Positions 15,949 through 25,204 are shown, numbered from the stretch's first letter. The stretch is DNA of 64,000 bases from Roseitalea sp. MMSF_3546 (GCF_030732865.1 NZ_JASHKB010000013.1:41120-105119); one strand, 5' to 3'. Translations and numbers: made by a program. Notes: a model not told the origin generated them from the letters alone.

Positions 15949-17121
15949 ATGCCGCAGATCACCGATGTCCGAACCACGATCTGGGAGTGGACCGGCCCCG
16001 TCGCGCCCATGCCGCCGCATTTCTGCACGACCGCCTCGGACATCGTCGCCGACGTGACCGGCTCGATCGCCGGCTTTCGTTTCCTGGGCTGGCTGATCTG
16101 CGAGATCGAGTGCGACGACGGCACGGTGGGCATCGGCAACGCCGCGCTGGCCCCGCACGCGGTCAAGACGACCATCGACACCTATCTCAAGCCGCTGCTG
16201 ATCGGCACCGACCCGCTGGACAACGAATATATCTGGCAGTCCATGTACCGGCGCACCTTGCCCTTCGGCCGCAAGGGCATCGGCATGACGGCGATGAGCG
16301 CGGTGGACCTGGCGGTCTGGGACGCCAGGGGCAAGATCCTCGGCCAGCCGGTGTTCAAGCTGCTTGGCGGCCGCACCAAGGAGAAGTTGCCCGTCTATGC
16401 CTCGCGGCTTTATTCGCAGCCGCTCGAGGATCTGCACCGGGAAGCCCGGGCCTATGCCGAGGCCGGCTTTTCGGCGGTCAAGCTGCGCTTCGGATGGGGA
16501 CCCAAGGACGGCATCGCCGGCATGGCGAAGAATGTCGAATTGGTGCGCACCGCGCGCGAGGCGGTCGGTCCCGACGTCGATATCATGGCCGACTGCTACA
16601 TGGGCTGGAACGTCGAGTATGGCCGACGCATGCTGCGCCTGCTCGAGCCGTTCAACATGCGCTGGGTCGAGGAACCGGTCATCGCCGACGATCTGGCCGG
16701 CTATGCCGAACTGCGCGCGCTCGGCCATGTGGCGATCTCGGGCGGCGAGCACGAATACACGCTGGCCGGTTTCCGCCACGCGCTCGATCTGCGCGCCTAT
16801 GACATCGTCCAGTTCGACGTCAACCGCGTCGGCGGCATCACCGCGGCCAGGAAGATTGCCGATCTGTGCGAGGCCTACGACATTCCGGTCATCCCCCATG
16901 CCGGCCAGATGCACAACTATCACATCTCCATGTCGAGCTATGCCGCACCGATCGCCGAATATTTCCCCAAGGTGCCGGTCGAGGTCGGCAACGAGCTGTT
17001 CTGGTACATCTTCGACGGCGAGCCCGTGGCCGAAGACGGCTTTGTGAACCTCGCCGACGATCGGCCGGGCTTCGGGCTGACGCTGCAGGAGCCGTCCGAG
17101 CACTTCACCCTGACGCGCTAG
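15949..17121 (+). CDS. Enolase-superfamily sugar-acid dehydratase (L-rhamnonate dehydratase-like)
   Basis: A 390-residue member of the mandelate racemase/enolase superfamily, RhmD-like subgroup. Metal ligands are visible as D in MADCYMGW, E in RWVEEPV and E in ISGGEHEYT. The catalytic base His is in VIPHAGQMHNYH. The WGPKDG loop matches the GPHDG region of E. coli RhmD. It dehydrates an L-aldonate to the 2-keto-3-deoxy acid, which the neighbouring DHDPS-family aldolase would cleave. The substrate may be L-rhamnonate or a relative such as L-fuconate. ATG 15949 follows ACGGAG. It sits 23 bases after the aldolase gene. Confidence 0.88.
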   Translation: MPQITDVRTTIWEWTGPVAPMPPHFCTTASDIVADVTGSIAGFRFLGWLICEIECDDGTVGIGNAALAPHAVKTTIDTYLKPLLIGTDPLDNEYIWQSMYRRTLPFGRKGIGMTAMSAVDLAVWDARGKILGQPVFKLLGGRTKEKLPVYASRLYSQPLEDLHREARAYAEAGFSAVKLRFGWGPKDGIAGMAKNVELVRTAREAVGPDVDIMADCYMGWNVEYGRRMLRLLEPFNMRWVEEPVIADDLAGYAELRALGHVAISGGEHEYTLAGFRHALDLRAYDIVQFDVNRVGGITAARKIADLCEAYDIPVIPHAGQMHNYHISMSSYAAPIAEYFPKVPVEVGNELFWYIFDGEPVAEDGFVNLADDRPGFGLTLQEPSEHFTLTR

Positions 17122-17130
17122 GAGGCGATC

Positions 17131-18006
17131 ATGCCCAGTTTCCCGATCATCGACACGCATCTGCACATCTGGGACCATGACCGGCTGACCTATTCGGCCT
17201 TTCACGGCCATCCGATCTTCGAGAACTCCTTCCACGTCGAGGACTACCGCGAGGCCTGCGGCGACGTCGACGTCGAGGCCATGGTGTTCCTTGAATGCTA
17301 CGCCGATTTCACGCCCGAGGGCGGCCAGTACATCGAGGAGATCGAATTCGTCGAGGACGAGGCCAGGCGCGACCCGCGCATCAGGGGCATCGTGCCCATG
17401 GCGCCGCTCGAGCGCGGGGTGGCCGTCGCGCCCTTGCTCGAGGAGATGGTCACCCGCTTCGACAAGGTAAAGGGCATTCGCCGCATCGTCGAGTTCGACG
17501 AAGACCCGCGCGCGCTCACCCTGTCGGACGCCTTCGTCGAGGGTGTGAACACGCTCGACGAATACGGGCTGCACTTCGAGATCAACGTCAACCACACGCA
17601 GATGGACATCGTGCGCGAATTCGTGCGCCGCATCCCCAAGGTGCCGATGATCCTGGACCATTGCGGCAAGCCGGGCATCGCCGAGGGCGCCATCGGCCAG
17701 TATGTCGACGACGTCAACGAACTGGCGCGCCATCCGAACCTGTGGATCAAGCTGTCCGACCTTCCGGTGGAAGCCGATCACGACAACTGGACCGAAAACG
17801 ATCTGAAGCCCTATATCGACGCCACGCTGGAAGCCTTCGGCCCCGACCGGACGATCTTCGCCAATGACTGGCCGGTCTGCCTGCAGGCAACGACCATTCC
17901 GCGCTGGGTCGAGGTGCTCGACCGGGCGCTGGCGGATCTGAGCGAGGAGGATCGGCGCAAGATCTATCGCGACAACGCCAACCGCTTCTACAGGCTGGGG
18001 CTGTGA
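17131..18006 (+). CDS. Amidohydrolase-family sugar lactonase (COG3618 type)
   Basis: A 291-residue metal-dependent TIM-barrel hydrolase. It begins with IDTHLHIWD (HxH metal ligands). Later it has MILDHCGKPGI and IFANDWPVC, whose Asp is the usual catalytic or metal residue. Members of this group hydrolyse L-fucono- and L-rhamnono-lactones, which fits the step between the sugar dehydrogenase and the dehydratase. An RBS-like GGAGG lies 6 bases upstream. The gene is 9 bases after the dehydratase. Confidence 0.85.
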   Translation: MPSFPIIDTHLHIWDHDRLTYSAFHGHPIFENSFHVEDYREACGDVDVEAMVFLECYADFTPEGGQYIEEIEFVEDEARRDPRIRGIVPMAPLERGVAVAPLLEEMVTRFDKVKGIRRIVEFDEDPRALTLSDAFVEGVNTLDEYGLHFEINVNHTQMDIVREFVRRIPKVPMILDHCGKPGIAEGAIGQYVDDVNELARHPNLWIKLSDLPVEADHDNWTENDLKPYIDATLEAFGPDRTIFANDWPVCLQATTIPRWVEVLDRALADLSEEDRRKIYRDNANRFYRLGL

Positions 18007-18031
18007 GCGCGCAGGAGACCGGTTGAGGCCG

Positions 18032-18847
18032 ATGACCGACCAGAAGGGCCGAATCCGCAGCGCCGAGGACGACTTCAACGCCTTCATGCGCGAGGATGGC
18101 GAGGCCGGCGAGGGCGCCGAGGGCTTTGCCGGCGGCGTGCTCAAGCGCCGCTCGATCGCCGAGCAGGTGACCGAACGGATCATGGCCATGATCAAGAGCG
18201 GCAACCTGAAGTCGGGCGACCGCCTGCCCACCGAGGCGCAGATGTGCGTCGCCTTCGGCATCAGCCGCCCGCCGCTGCGCGAGGCGCTCAAGGCGCTGAC
18301 CATCATGGGCGTGCTCGACAGTCGCCAGGGCGGCCGCTACACGGTCACCGACCTGTCGCCGACCCGGCTGGTGGCCCCGTTCAACACCATGCTGGCGGTC
18401 AACGAATATGACGTGATCGAGCATTTCGAGGCGCGCGCGCTGGTCGATCTGGGTCTTGTGCGCATGTGCGTGGAGCGCGCGACGCCGGCCGAGCGGCAGC
18501 GCATCAACCAGCTCGCCCAGGACGGCCATGCCTTCTACGACGACCCGGTCGCCTTTCGGCTGCTGGACATCGAATATCATCGCGCCATCAATGAGGGCGC
18601 TCACAACACGCTGATCATGGGGCTCGCCCAGAGCCTTTACGATGTGGGGCTGGACATGCGCCGCATCGCCAGCGCGCTGCCCGGCGTGATCGAGATCTCG
18701 GTCACCCAGCATTGCGAGGTCGCCGATGCGATCAATGCCGGCGATGCCGACACGGCCGTCGCCGCCTATCGCCGGCATCTCGAACATGTGCGAGACACCA
18801 CGCTCCGTTCGATCGAGTTGACCAGCAAGGGCCTGATCGAGACGTGA
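18032..18847 (+). CDS. GntR-family regulator, FCD subfamily
   Basis: A 271-residue repressor-type regulator. The winged helix-turn-helix is at about residues 40-105 (LPTEAQMCVAFGISRPPLREALKAL) and the FCD effector-binding domain follows. Metal-ligand-type residues are in LDIEYHRAI and QHCEVADAI. It closes the rightward catabolic operon and is the obvious candidate for the TTGTC-n-GACAA dyads at 14922-14957, controlling both operons. ATG 18032 is preferred; an in-frame TTG at 18023 is also possible. Confidence 0.88.
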   Translation: MTDQKGRIRSAEDDFNAFMREDGEAGEGAEGFAGGVLKRRSIAEQVTERIMAMIKSGNLKSGDRLPTEAQMCVAFGISRPPLREALKALTIMGVLDSRQGGRYTVTDLSPTRLVAPFNTMLAVNEYDVIEHFEARALVDLGLVRMCVERATPAERQRINQLAQDGHAFYDDPVAFRLLDIEYHRAINEGAHNTLIMGLAQSLYDVGLDMRRIASALPGVIEISVTQHCEVADAINAGDADTAVAAYRRHLEHVRDTTLRSIELTSKGLIET

Positions 18848-18868
18848 CCGGGCGCGCACCCTCCAAGG

Positions 18869-19564
18869 TCAGACCGAGACGGCGCGGACCAGTTCCTCGC
18901 GGGCGATCTCGCCGCGGTCGCCGCGCAGCGAGACCGCGCCGCGCTGCATGACCACGAACTCGTCGGCCAGCCCGTAGGCAAAATCGAAATACTGCTCGAC
19001 GAGCACGATCGCCATCGTGCCCTGGTCGCGCAGATATTCGATCACCTTGCCGATCTGCGTGATGATGTTGGGCTGAATGCCCTCCGTCGGCTCGTCGAGC
19101 AGCAACAGCTTGGGCCGCGTCACCAGCGCCCGGCCGATGCTCAACTGCTGCTGCTGGCCGCCGGACAGATCGCCGCCGCGCCGGCCTTCCATCTGCCGGA
19201 GCACGGGAAACAGTTCGTAGATCTCCTCGGGCACGGCGCGCGCGCCGCGCGGCAGGCAGGCAAAGCCGGTCTCAAGGTTCTCGCGCACGCTCAGAAGCGG
19301 AAAGATGTCGCGTCCCTGCGGCACGTAGGCGACGCCCTTGGCGGCCAGCGCATGCGCCGGCGGCGTGCCCAGCGTCTCGCCGTCAAGGGCCACCGTACCG
19401 CCCGAACGGTGATGAACGCCGGCGATCGCCTTGAGCAGCGAGGTCTTGCCGACGCCATTGGTGCCCATCACGCAGGTCACCGCGCCGCGCGCGGCCTGAA
19501 GCGAAACCCCGTGCAGGATCTGCGACTGACCGTAATGCAGGGTCAATTCGGAAACCGAAAGCAT
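18869..19564 (-). CDS. urtE: Urea ABC transporter ATPase UrtE
   Basis: A 231-residue LivF-type ATPase. Walker A is GTNGVGKTS, signature LSGGQQQQLSIGRAL and Walker B LLLLDEPTEGIQPNI. The phrase EGIQPNIITQIG is characteristic of UrtE. It is the last gene of the urtABCDE operon and acts at the inner face of the membrane with UrtD to drive high-affinity urea uptake. It follows urtD by three bases. Confidence 0.92.
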   Translation of the reverse strand: MLSVSELTLHYGQSQILHGVSLQAARGAVTCVMGTNGVGKTSLLKAIAGVHHRSGGTVALDGETLGTPPAHALAAKGVAYVPQGRDIFPLLSVRENLETGFACLPRGARAVPEEIYELFPVLRQMEGRRGGDLSGGQQQQLSIGRALVTRPKLLLLDEPTEGIQPNIITQIGKVIEYLRDQGTMAIVLVEQYFDFAYGLADEFVVMQRGAVSLRGDRGEIAREELVRAVSV

Positions 19565-19567
19565 CGC

Positions 19568-20308
19568 TCAGCGCCCCAGATAGACATCGATCACCTGCTG
19601 ATGGCCGGTGACGTGGTCGATCGAACCCTCGGCCAGCACCGAGCCCTCGTGCAGCACCGTGACCTTGCAGTTCAGCCGGCGCACGAACTCCATGTCGTGC
19701 TCGACGACGATCACGGCGCGTGTCTCGGCCGCCCGCTTGAGAAGGTCAGTGGTGTGCTCGCGTTCGTCGAGCGTCATGCCCGCCGCCGGCTCGTCGACCA
19801 GCAGCAGTTTCGGATCCTGGGCGAGAAGCATGCCGATCTCCAGCCACTGCTTCTGCCCGTGCGCCAGTTCGCCGGCCATCCGGTTGAGCTGATCGGCAAG
19901 CCCGATCTCGCGCGCCAGTTCGGCGACTCGGTCCATGTCCGTGGCAAACGGCCGATAGAACACCACGCTGAGCGGGTCGCGCGCATTGTCGAGGGCCATC
20001 GTGAGATTGTCGCGCACGCTCTGCTGCTCGAAGACGGTAGGCCGCTGGAACTTGCGGCCGATGCCGGCGCGCGCGATCTCGCTTTCGCTCATGCGCAGCA
20101 GGCTGGCCGGCGGCTCGCCATAGTCGACGCGGCCGCTGTCGGGGCGCGTCTTGCCGGTGACGATGTCCATGAAGGTGGTCTTGCCGGCGCCGTTCGGCCC
20201 GATGATCGCGCGCAACTCCGCGGCGCCGATCTCAAAGGACAGATCGTTGATCGCCTTGAACCCGTCAAAGGCGACCGAGACCCCGGCGACTTCCAGAAGG
20301 CTGCTCAT
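19568..20308 (-). CDS. urtD: Urea ABC transporter ATPase UrtD
   Basis: A 246-residue LivG-type ATPase. Walker A is GPNGAGKTT, the signature-like stretch LAHGQKQWLEIGMLL replaces LSGGQ (as is usual in UrtD), and Walker B is LLLVDEPAAGMT. DIVTGKTRPDSG and the KFQRPTVFE Q-loop also match the family. The start overlaps the stop of urtC (ATGA). Confidence 0.93.
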   Translation of the reverse strand: MSSLLEVAGVSVAFDGFKAINDLSFEIGAAELRAIIGPNGAGKTTFMDIVTGKTRPDSGRVDYGEPPASLLRMSESEIARAGIGRKFQRPTVFEQQSVRDNLTMALDNARDPLSVVFYRPFATDMDRVAELAREIGLADQLNRMAGELAHGQKQWLEIGMLLAQDPKLLLVDEPAAGMTLDEREHTTDLLKRAAETRAVIVVEHDMEFVRRLNCKVTVLHEGSVLAEGSIDHVTGHQQVIDVYLGR

Positions 20309-21522
20309 GCCGGTTCCTTGGCGCTTTGCGGCGGTCTTGCCGGCTGCGGCCGCGCGGCGCGCGGGTTGCGGACGAGCCTGTCGACGAGCCCGCCAAGGCC
20401 CTGCGGCGCGAACAGCGTGACCAGCACGAAGCCGAAGCCGAGCAGCACCAGCCACCAGTCGACCCATTCGATCGTGTAAAAGCCAAGCGGGATGTCGGGC
20501 GCCCGGCCGGAGGTGAACCAGGTCGACAGAAGCGAGACGAGCGCGGCGCCGATCACCGCGCCGTAGAGCCGGCCCCGGCCGCCGATCGCCACCCACACGG
20601 CCAGGTAGATCGAGGCGATGGGCGCGATCTCGGCCGGATTGATGATGCCCGCCTGCGGATAGTAGAGCGCCCCGGCAATGCCGGCGATGACGGCCGTCAG
20701 CGTGAACACGACGAGCTTGTAGGCCTCCACATTGTAGCCCAGGAAACGCACGCGCGCCTCGTCGTCGCGAATGCCGCGCACCACATTGCCGAACTTGCCC
20801 GCAACGAGCCAGGCCGCGAGCAGATAGCCCGCTCCCAGCGCCAGCGCCGACGCCCACAGGAACCAGACCGAGACCACGTCCTGCGAGATGTTCTCGGCGC
20901 CGGGAATGTTCTGCAGGCCCGAAAGGCCGTTATTGCCGCGCAGGCCCGAATCGTTCTGGAACAGATAGAGCGACAGCGCCAGCGTCATCGCCTGGGTGAG
21001 GATCGACAGATAGACGCCCGTCACGCGGCTGCGAAAGGCCAGCCAGCCGAACACCAGCGCCAGCAGGCCCGGCACGAGCACGACGAGGGCGAGCTGGATG
21101 ATCAGGCTGTCGGCGAACATCCAGATCGTCGGGATCTCCGAGCCGCCGACCACGCCGAAGATCTGCGCGCCGATCGCCTCGCGCACCTCCTCGGGCGTCG
21201 GCGGCAGTTGTGCGGCGGCGAGCTGGTCGACGACGATGCCCTTGGTGCGCTCATACATCAGCCACATGCCGATCATGTAGCCGCCAAGGCCGAAGAAGGC
21301 GAAATGGCCCAGCGACAGGATCCCGCAATAGCCCCAGACGAGGTCCATGGCGATGGCGACAAGGCACAGGCACAGCGTCTTGCCCAGCGTCTTGACGAAG
21401 CTGGTCGAGATCAGCCCGATGCCGAAGCCTTCCGACAGGATCGTTGCGCCCAGCGTGAACAGCGCGAGAAGCGCGATGAAGATCATCACCGAGGGATGGC
21501 GGATCAGGAAGGTGCGTTCCAT
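20305..21522 (-). CDS. urtC: Urea ABC transporter permease UrtC
   Basis: A 405-residue LivM-type permease. It has an N-terminal helix, the GYCGILSLGHFAFFGLGGYMIGMW motif region, a loop including the UrtC-type GLRGNNGLSGLQNIPG, and C-terminal helices with LYYPQAGIINPAEIAPI. It forms the channel with UrtB. It starts four bases after the urtB stop and overlaps urtD. Confidence 0.93.
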   Translation of the reverse strand: MERTFLIRHPSVMIFIALLALFTLGATILSEGFGIGLISTSFVKTLGKTLCLCLVAIAMDLVWGYCGILSLGHFAFFGLGGYMIGMWLMYERTKGIVVDQLAAAQLPPTPEEVREAIGAQIFGVVGGSEIPTIWMFADSLIIQLALVVLVPGLLALVFGWLAFRSRVTGVYLSILTQAMTLALSLYLFQNDSGLRGNNGLSGLQNIPGAENISQDVVSVWFLWASALALGAGYLLAAWLVAGKFGNVVRGIRDDEARVRFLGYNVEAYKLVVFTLTAVIAGIAGALYYPQAGIINPAEIAPIASIYLAVWVAIGGRGRLYGAVIGAALVSLLSTWFTSGRAPDIPLGFYTIEWVDWWLVLLGFGFVLVTLFAPQGLGGLVDRLVRNPRAARPQPARPPQSAKEPA

Positions 21523-21526
21523 GGCC

Positions 21527-23509
21527 TCAGTCTCCCGCCGCGCGGCCGCGCAGGGCGAAGATGCCCTTGGGCCGGAACTGGATGAAGATGATGATGAAGA
21601 TGATCATGTAGGTCTGCGCGGCCAGCGTGTTGGCCGGGTTGAACCATTCGATCAGCTTCTGCAGCGAGCCGATCATGCCCGCGCCGGCCAGCGTGCCCCA
21701 GATATTGCCGACCCCGCCGACGACCACCGTCATGAAGCTCTGCACGATGTAGGAGGCGCCCAGCTCCGAGGTGACCTGCGCGTAAAGCCCGATGGCGACA
21801 CCGGCGATGCCGGCGATGCCCGAGCCCAGGCCGAATGTCAGCATGTTCACCCGGTCCGGGCTGATGCCCATCGAGGCGGCCATGCGGCTGTTCTGGGTGA
21901 CCGCGCGCACTTCAAGGCCCAGCCGCGTGCGGTTGAGGATGAACCACAACAGCACGAAGAAGACCAATGCGAGCACGAAGATGGCGATGCGGATATAGCT
22001 GATCGAGACCACGTCGTTGAAGGTGAGCGCGCCGTCGAGCCAGCCCGGCGCGGTCAGCGGCCGGGCCTGCGTGCCGAAGATGTTCTTGGCGAGCTGCTGC
22101 AGCGCGATGGAGATGCCGAATGTGGCGAGCAGCGTCTCCAGCGGCCGGTGCATCAGGTGGCGAATGACGAGCCGTTCGAGCGCCACCCCGGCGGCGAAGG
22201 CGAGCAGGAAGGCCAGCGGCAGCGCCAGGATGATCGAGGCGGTGTGATCGGGCACGAACTGCTGCACCACATAGCCGGTATAGGCGCCGATCATGATGAA
22301 CTCGCCATGCGCCATGTTGATCACGCCCATCACGCCGAAGGTGATGGCAAGCCCGATCGCCGCCAGGAAGTAGATCGAGGCCAGCGACAGCCCGTCGAGG
22401 CCAAGATCGAGCCATCCATAGGCCGCGACGCGGCTTTCGATCGATTGCAGCGTCGCCCGCGCCGCATCGGTGACCGCCCGCGAGGGCTCGTTGTAGGTCT
22501 CGAAGAAGACATGGTCGGCCACGGCCGCCGCCCGGTCCTCGGCGCTCGGCCGAGGCGGCACGGAGCCGGTGGCGGCAAGCGCCGCATAGGCATCCTCGCG
22601 CGCCTGGTCGGTGTCGAGCGAGGCGACCGAAACGCCGCCGACCCGCCCATCGGCGATGTTTGCGACCAGCGCGGCATCGCGCGCATCGTCGTCGACCGTT
22701 TCGGGCACCCGGCCCGCATCGGCGAGCATGGCGTAGGCGTCCTCGATCGCGATGTCGCTGCCCGGTTCGAGGGTGCGCGCGACATTGGCGTCGGCCGGCA
22801 GCACCTCGGCGAAGCGGGTGCGCGTCGACAGGAGCGGATTGAGCGTTGCGCGCACATCGACCGAGATGTCCCCGGCAAAGCTTTCGATGGCGGCGACGCG
22901 TGCGGCCTCGTCGGCACCGAAGGTGACGGTGAGCAGCCGCTCGAGCCGCTGCTTGCGGGCTTTCAGCGCGACATCGGGCTCATTGTCGATGGCCGCGCGC
23001 AATGCGGCCAGATGCGAGGCGTCCGGATCGCGTTCGATGGCCTGAAGCCCGGCGGCGCGCCGGTCGGGATCGGGATCGGACAGCTGGAATCGCACCAGCG
23101 CCGCGGCGATGACGCCGCGCACGCCCGAATTGGGCCGAAGCTGGTCCATGTCGTCCTCGGGCGCCTCGCCGGCCGGCGCGCCCGTGTCGATATCGATCAG
23201 CGCCATCGGATCGGCGTCCTCGTCCTCCACCAGAAAGAACAGGCCGTCGGTTTCGCGCTGGTAGACGACGCGCTCGCTCCAGCGCTCCAGAAACAGCGGC
23301 GCCCGATCGCTGCCGGTGGCGATGATCGCATCGACGATCGGCCCGACCGTGCGGCGCGAAGCGCGCTCCACGTCCTCGCGGTTGTCCTGAAGCACGGTCT
23401 GGATCGGGCCGGTCTGGGCGTGGGCAGGCAGGGTGAGGACCGCAAGGACAAGCGGCACCAACACGAGCAGCATCGCAAGGCAGCGACCGGACCACGTCCC
23501 CGCTCCCAT
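21527..23509 (-). CDS. urtB: Urea ABC transporter permease UrtB, long N-terminal domain
   Basis: A 660-residue LivH-type permease with a large N-terminal periplasmic domain typical of UrtB. The secretion signal (LLVLVPLVLAVLTLPAHAQ) leads a soluble region to about residue 350. A membrane domain follows, with AIGLAITFGVMGVINMAHGEF and ELGASYIVQSFMTVVVGGVGN. The start is uncertain. ATG 23509 gives a signal peptide with a basic n-region but lies within a G/C palindrome and has no good ribosome site. ATG 23473, twelve codons later, is the alternative. Confidence 0.9.
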   Translation of the reverse strand: MGAGTWSGRCLAMLLVLVPLVLAVLTLPAHAQTGPIQTVLQDNREDVERASRRTVGPIVDAIIATGSDRAPLFLERWSERVVYQRETDGLFFLVEDEDADPMALIDIDTGAPAGEAPEDDMDQLRPNSGVRGVIAAALVRFQLSDPDPDRRAAGLQAIERDPDASHLAALRAAIDNEPDVALKARKQRLERLLTVTFGADEAARVAAIESFAGDISVDVRATLNPLLSTRTRFAEVLPADANVARTLEPGSDIAIEDAYAMLADAGRVPETVDDDARDAALVANIADGRVGGVSVASLDTDQAREDAYAALAATGSVPPRPSAEDRAAAVADHVFFETYNEPSRAVTDAARATLQSIESRVAAYGWLDLGLDGLSLASIYFLAAIGLAITFGVMGVINMAHGEFIMIGAYTGYVVQQFVPDHTASIILALPLAFLLAFAAGVALERLVIRHLMHRPLETLLATFGISIALQQLAKNIFGTQARPLTAPGWLDGALTFNDVVSISYIRIAIFVLALVFFVLLWFILNRTRLGLEVRAVTQNSRMAASMGISPDRVNMLTFGLGSGIAGIAGVAIGLYAQVTSELGASYIVQSFMTVVVGGVGNIWGTLAGAGMIGSLQKLIEWFNPANTLAAQTYMIIFIIIFIQFRPKGIFALRGRAAGD

Positions 23510-23531
23510 ATGCGTGGGGGAGGGGTGAGGC
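23497..23531. repeat. GC-rich palindrome at the urtB start, possible REP-like repeat
   Basis: The stretch holds CTCCC-atatgcgt-GGGGG(A)GGGG, an imperfect inverted repeat with purine-only and pyrimidine-only arms. Its translation upstream of UrtB (PTPHPSPTHMGAG) resembles the peptides produced when rhizobial intergenic palindromes are read as protein. No second copy with the same core was found in the window. Confidence 0.35.
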
Positions 23532-23614
23532 GTGGGGGCGGCAGCGCCGTGCCGCAACGCGGCGGCAAACGAACCACGAAACACGTCAGACCTCGACGAA
23601 CTGGTGAAGGAAGA

Positions 23615-23640
23615 GGCAAGGCGCGCGCACGCCCCTTGCC
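23615..23640 (-). terminator. Hairpin between urtA and urtB
   Basis: Arms GGCAAGG (23615-23621) and CCTTGCC (23634-23640) extend inward with one mismatch to an 11-bp stem with a 4-base loop, starting 17 bases after the urtA stop. No T-run follows. It probably protects the urtA message or reduces read-through into the permease genes. Confidence 0.5.
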
Positions 23641-23657
23641 GGTCGTTTCGCAAGACG

Positions 23658-24965
23658 TCAGTAGTTCGATTCGATCTGCACGCAGGTCTCGGTTTCGGTG
23701 TTGTACATGCCGCAGCCCAGATCCTTCCAGTCGGACTTCAGCACCGCGCTCTCGGGCAGGTAGTCGGTCCACGCATCGCCGGCCACTTCCTCGGTCTGGC
23801 TGATGATGTCGAACTGGCCTTCCTCGGTAATCTCGCCGATCAGCACGGGCTTGGTCAGGTGGTGATTGGGCAGCATAGTCGCGGTGCCGCCGGTCAGGTT
23901 CGCAAACTCCTGACCCCACATCGCCTCGCGCACCGCGTCGACATCGGTGGTGCCCGCATCGGTGACCGCGTTCACCCACATGTTGAAGCCGATGTAATGG
24001 GCCTCCATCGGATCGTTGGTGACCCGGTCCTCGCCCATCCGCTCCTTCCAGGTGGCGACGAATTCCTCGTTCACATCGGTATCGGCGGACTGGAAGTAGT
24101 TCCACGCCGCCAGATGCCCCACGAGGTTTGTCGTATCGAGACCCGAAAGCTCCTCCTCGCCGACCGAAAAGGCGACCACCGGGATGTCGTCCGCCGACAC
24201 GCCCTGCGCCGCGAGCTCCTTGTAGAAGCCGACATTGGCGTCGCCATTGATGGTCGAGATCACGCCGACCTTCTTGCCGTCGGCGCCGAGCTCGATCACG
24301 TCGGCGACGATGGACGACCAGTCCGAATGGCCGAACGGCGTGTAGTTGACGAAGATGTCTTCCTCGGGGATGCCCTTGTCCTTGAGATACTGCTCGAGGA
24401 TGCGGTTGGTGGTGCGCGGATAGACGTAATCGGTGCCGAGCAGCGCGAACTTCTCCACCCCCAGTTCCTCGAGGAAATAGTCCGTCGCCGGGATCGCCTG
24501 CTGATTGGGCGCCGCGCCCGTGTAGAACACGTTCTTCGAGCTCTCCTCGCCCTCATACTGGACCGGATAGAACAGAAGGCCGTTGAGTTCCTCGAGCACC
24601 GGGAGCACCGCCTTGCGGCTGACCGACGTCCAGCAGCCGAAAATGACGTCGACCTCCTCGACGGTGAGCAGTTCGCGCGTCTTTTCGGCGAACAGCGGCC
24701 AGTCCGACGCCGGATCGACGACCACCGCCTCGATCGGCCGGCCCAGCAGGCCGCCCTTTTCGTTCTGCTGGTCGATGAGCATCTCGACCGTGTCCTTCAG
24801 CGTGGTCTCCGAGATCGCCATCGTGCCCGACAGCGAGTGCAGGATCCCGACCTTGATGGGCTCCTCCTGCGCCTGCGCGACGCCGGCCAGCGCTGTGGTG
24901 GCGACAAGTGCACATGCCAATGGCAGTGCGAACGGCAATGAATGGGTCTTGTGGGGTCTGGTCAC
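23658..24965 (-). CDS. urtA: Urea ABC transporter substrate-binding protein UrtA
   Basis: A 435-residue periplasmic protein of the Peripla_BP_5/6 family. The signal peptide ends LAGVAQA. The mature start PIKVGILHSLSGTMAISET, then IFGCWTSVSRKAVLPVLE, LLFYPVQYEGEESS and HLAAWNYFQS, is diagnostic of UrtA. It binds urea and hands it to UrtBC. A GTG start at 24965 with GGAG 9 bases upstream fits the signal peptide; the frame stays open further upstream without signal character. It is the first gene of the operon, as expected. Confidence 0.93.
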   Translation of the reverse strand: MTRPHKTHSLPFALPLACALVATTALAGVAQAQEEPIKVGILHSLSGTMAISETTLKDTVEMLIDQQNEKGGLLGRPIEAVVVDPASDWPLFAEKTRELLTVEEVDVIFGCWTSVSRKAVLPVLEELNGLLFYPVQYEGEESSKNVFYTGAAPNQQAIPATDYFLEELGVEKFALLGTDYVYPRTTNRILEQYLKDKGIPEEDIFVNYTPFGHSDWSSIVADVIELGADGKKVGVISTINGDANVGFYKELAAQGVSADDIPVVAFSVGEEELSGLDTTNLVGHLAAWNYFQSADTDVNEEFVATWKERMGEDRVTNDPMEAHYIGFNMWVNAVTDAGTTDVDAVREAMWGQEFANLTGGTATMLPNHHLTKPVLIGEITEEGQFDIISQTEEVAGDAWTDYLPESAVLKSDWKDLGCGMYNTETETCVQIESNY

Positions 24966-25141
24966 GGTGGACGCTCCATGAAATGGACAAAACGCATTCC
25001 GCAACGCAACACGCGTGCCAGATCGCGAGTCGAAACGGCGTCTGGACGATATGCGCCGTGTTTTCATCGCCTTGCGGGCAACGGCGATGGACGGGCCCGA
25101 CCGGATCTGCCGCGGCCCCGGCGCAAGGCGGGCGGCGCAAT

Positions 25142-25158
25142 CGCCACTTTATTGTGCA
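25142..25158 (-). promoter_or_regulatory. Possible NtrC-like site upstream of urtA
   Basis: On the minus strand TGCAC-AATAAA-GTGGC resembles one arm and part of the other arm of the NtrC consensus (TGCAC-n6-GTGCA), with one mismatch. Nitrogen control of urea uptake is common. No convincing sigma-54 -24/-12 pair was found downstream, so support is weak. Confidence 0.2.
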
Positions 25159-25204
25159 GCGCCTAAATTGCCGGCAGTGGGAGCGGTCCGGCCACGGCCG
25201 GTCG

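Noticed and set aside
15730..18306. 858-codon open frame on the minus strand
   Set aside because: Antisense to the dehydratase, lactonase and GntR genes; typical shadow composition.
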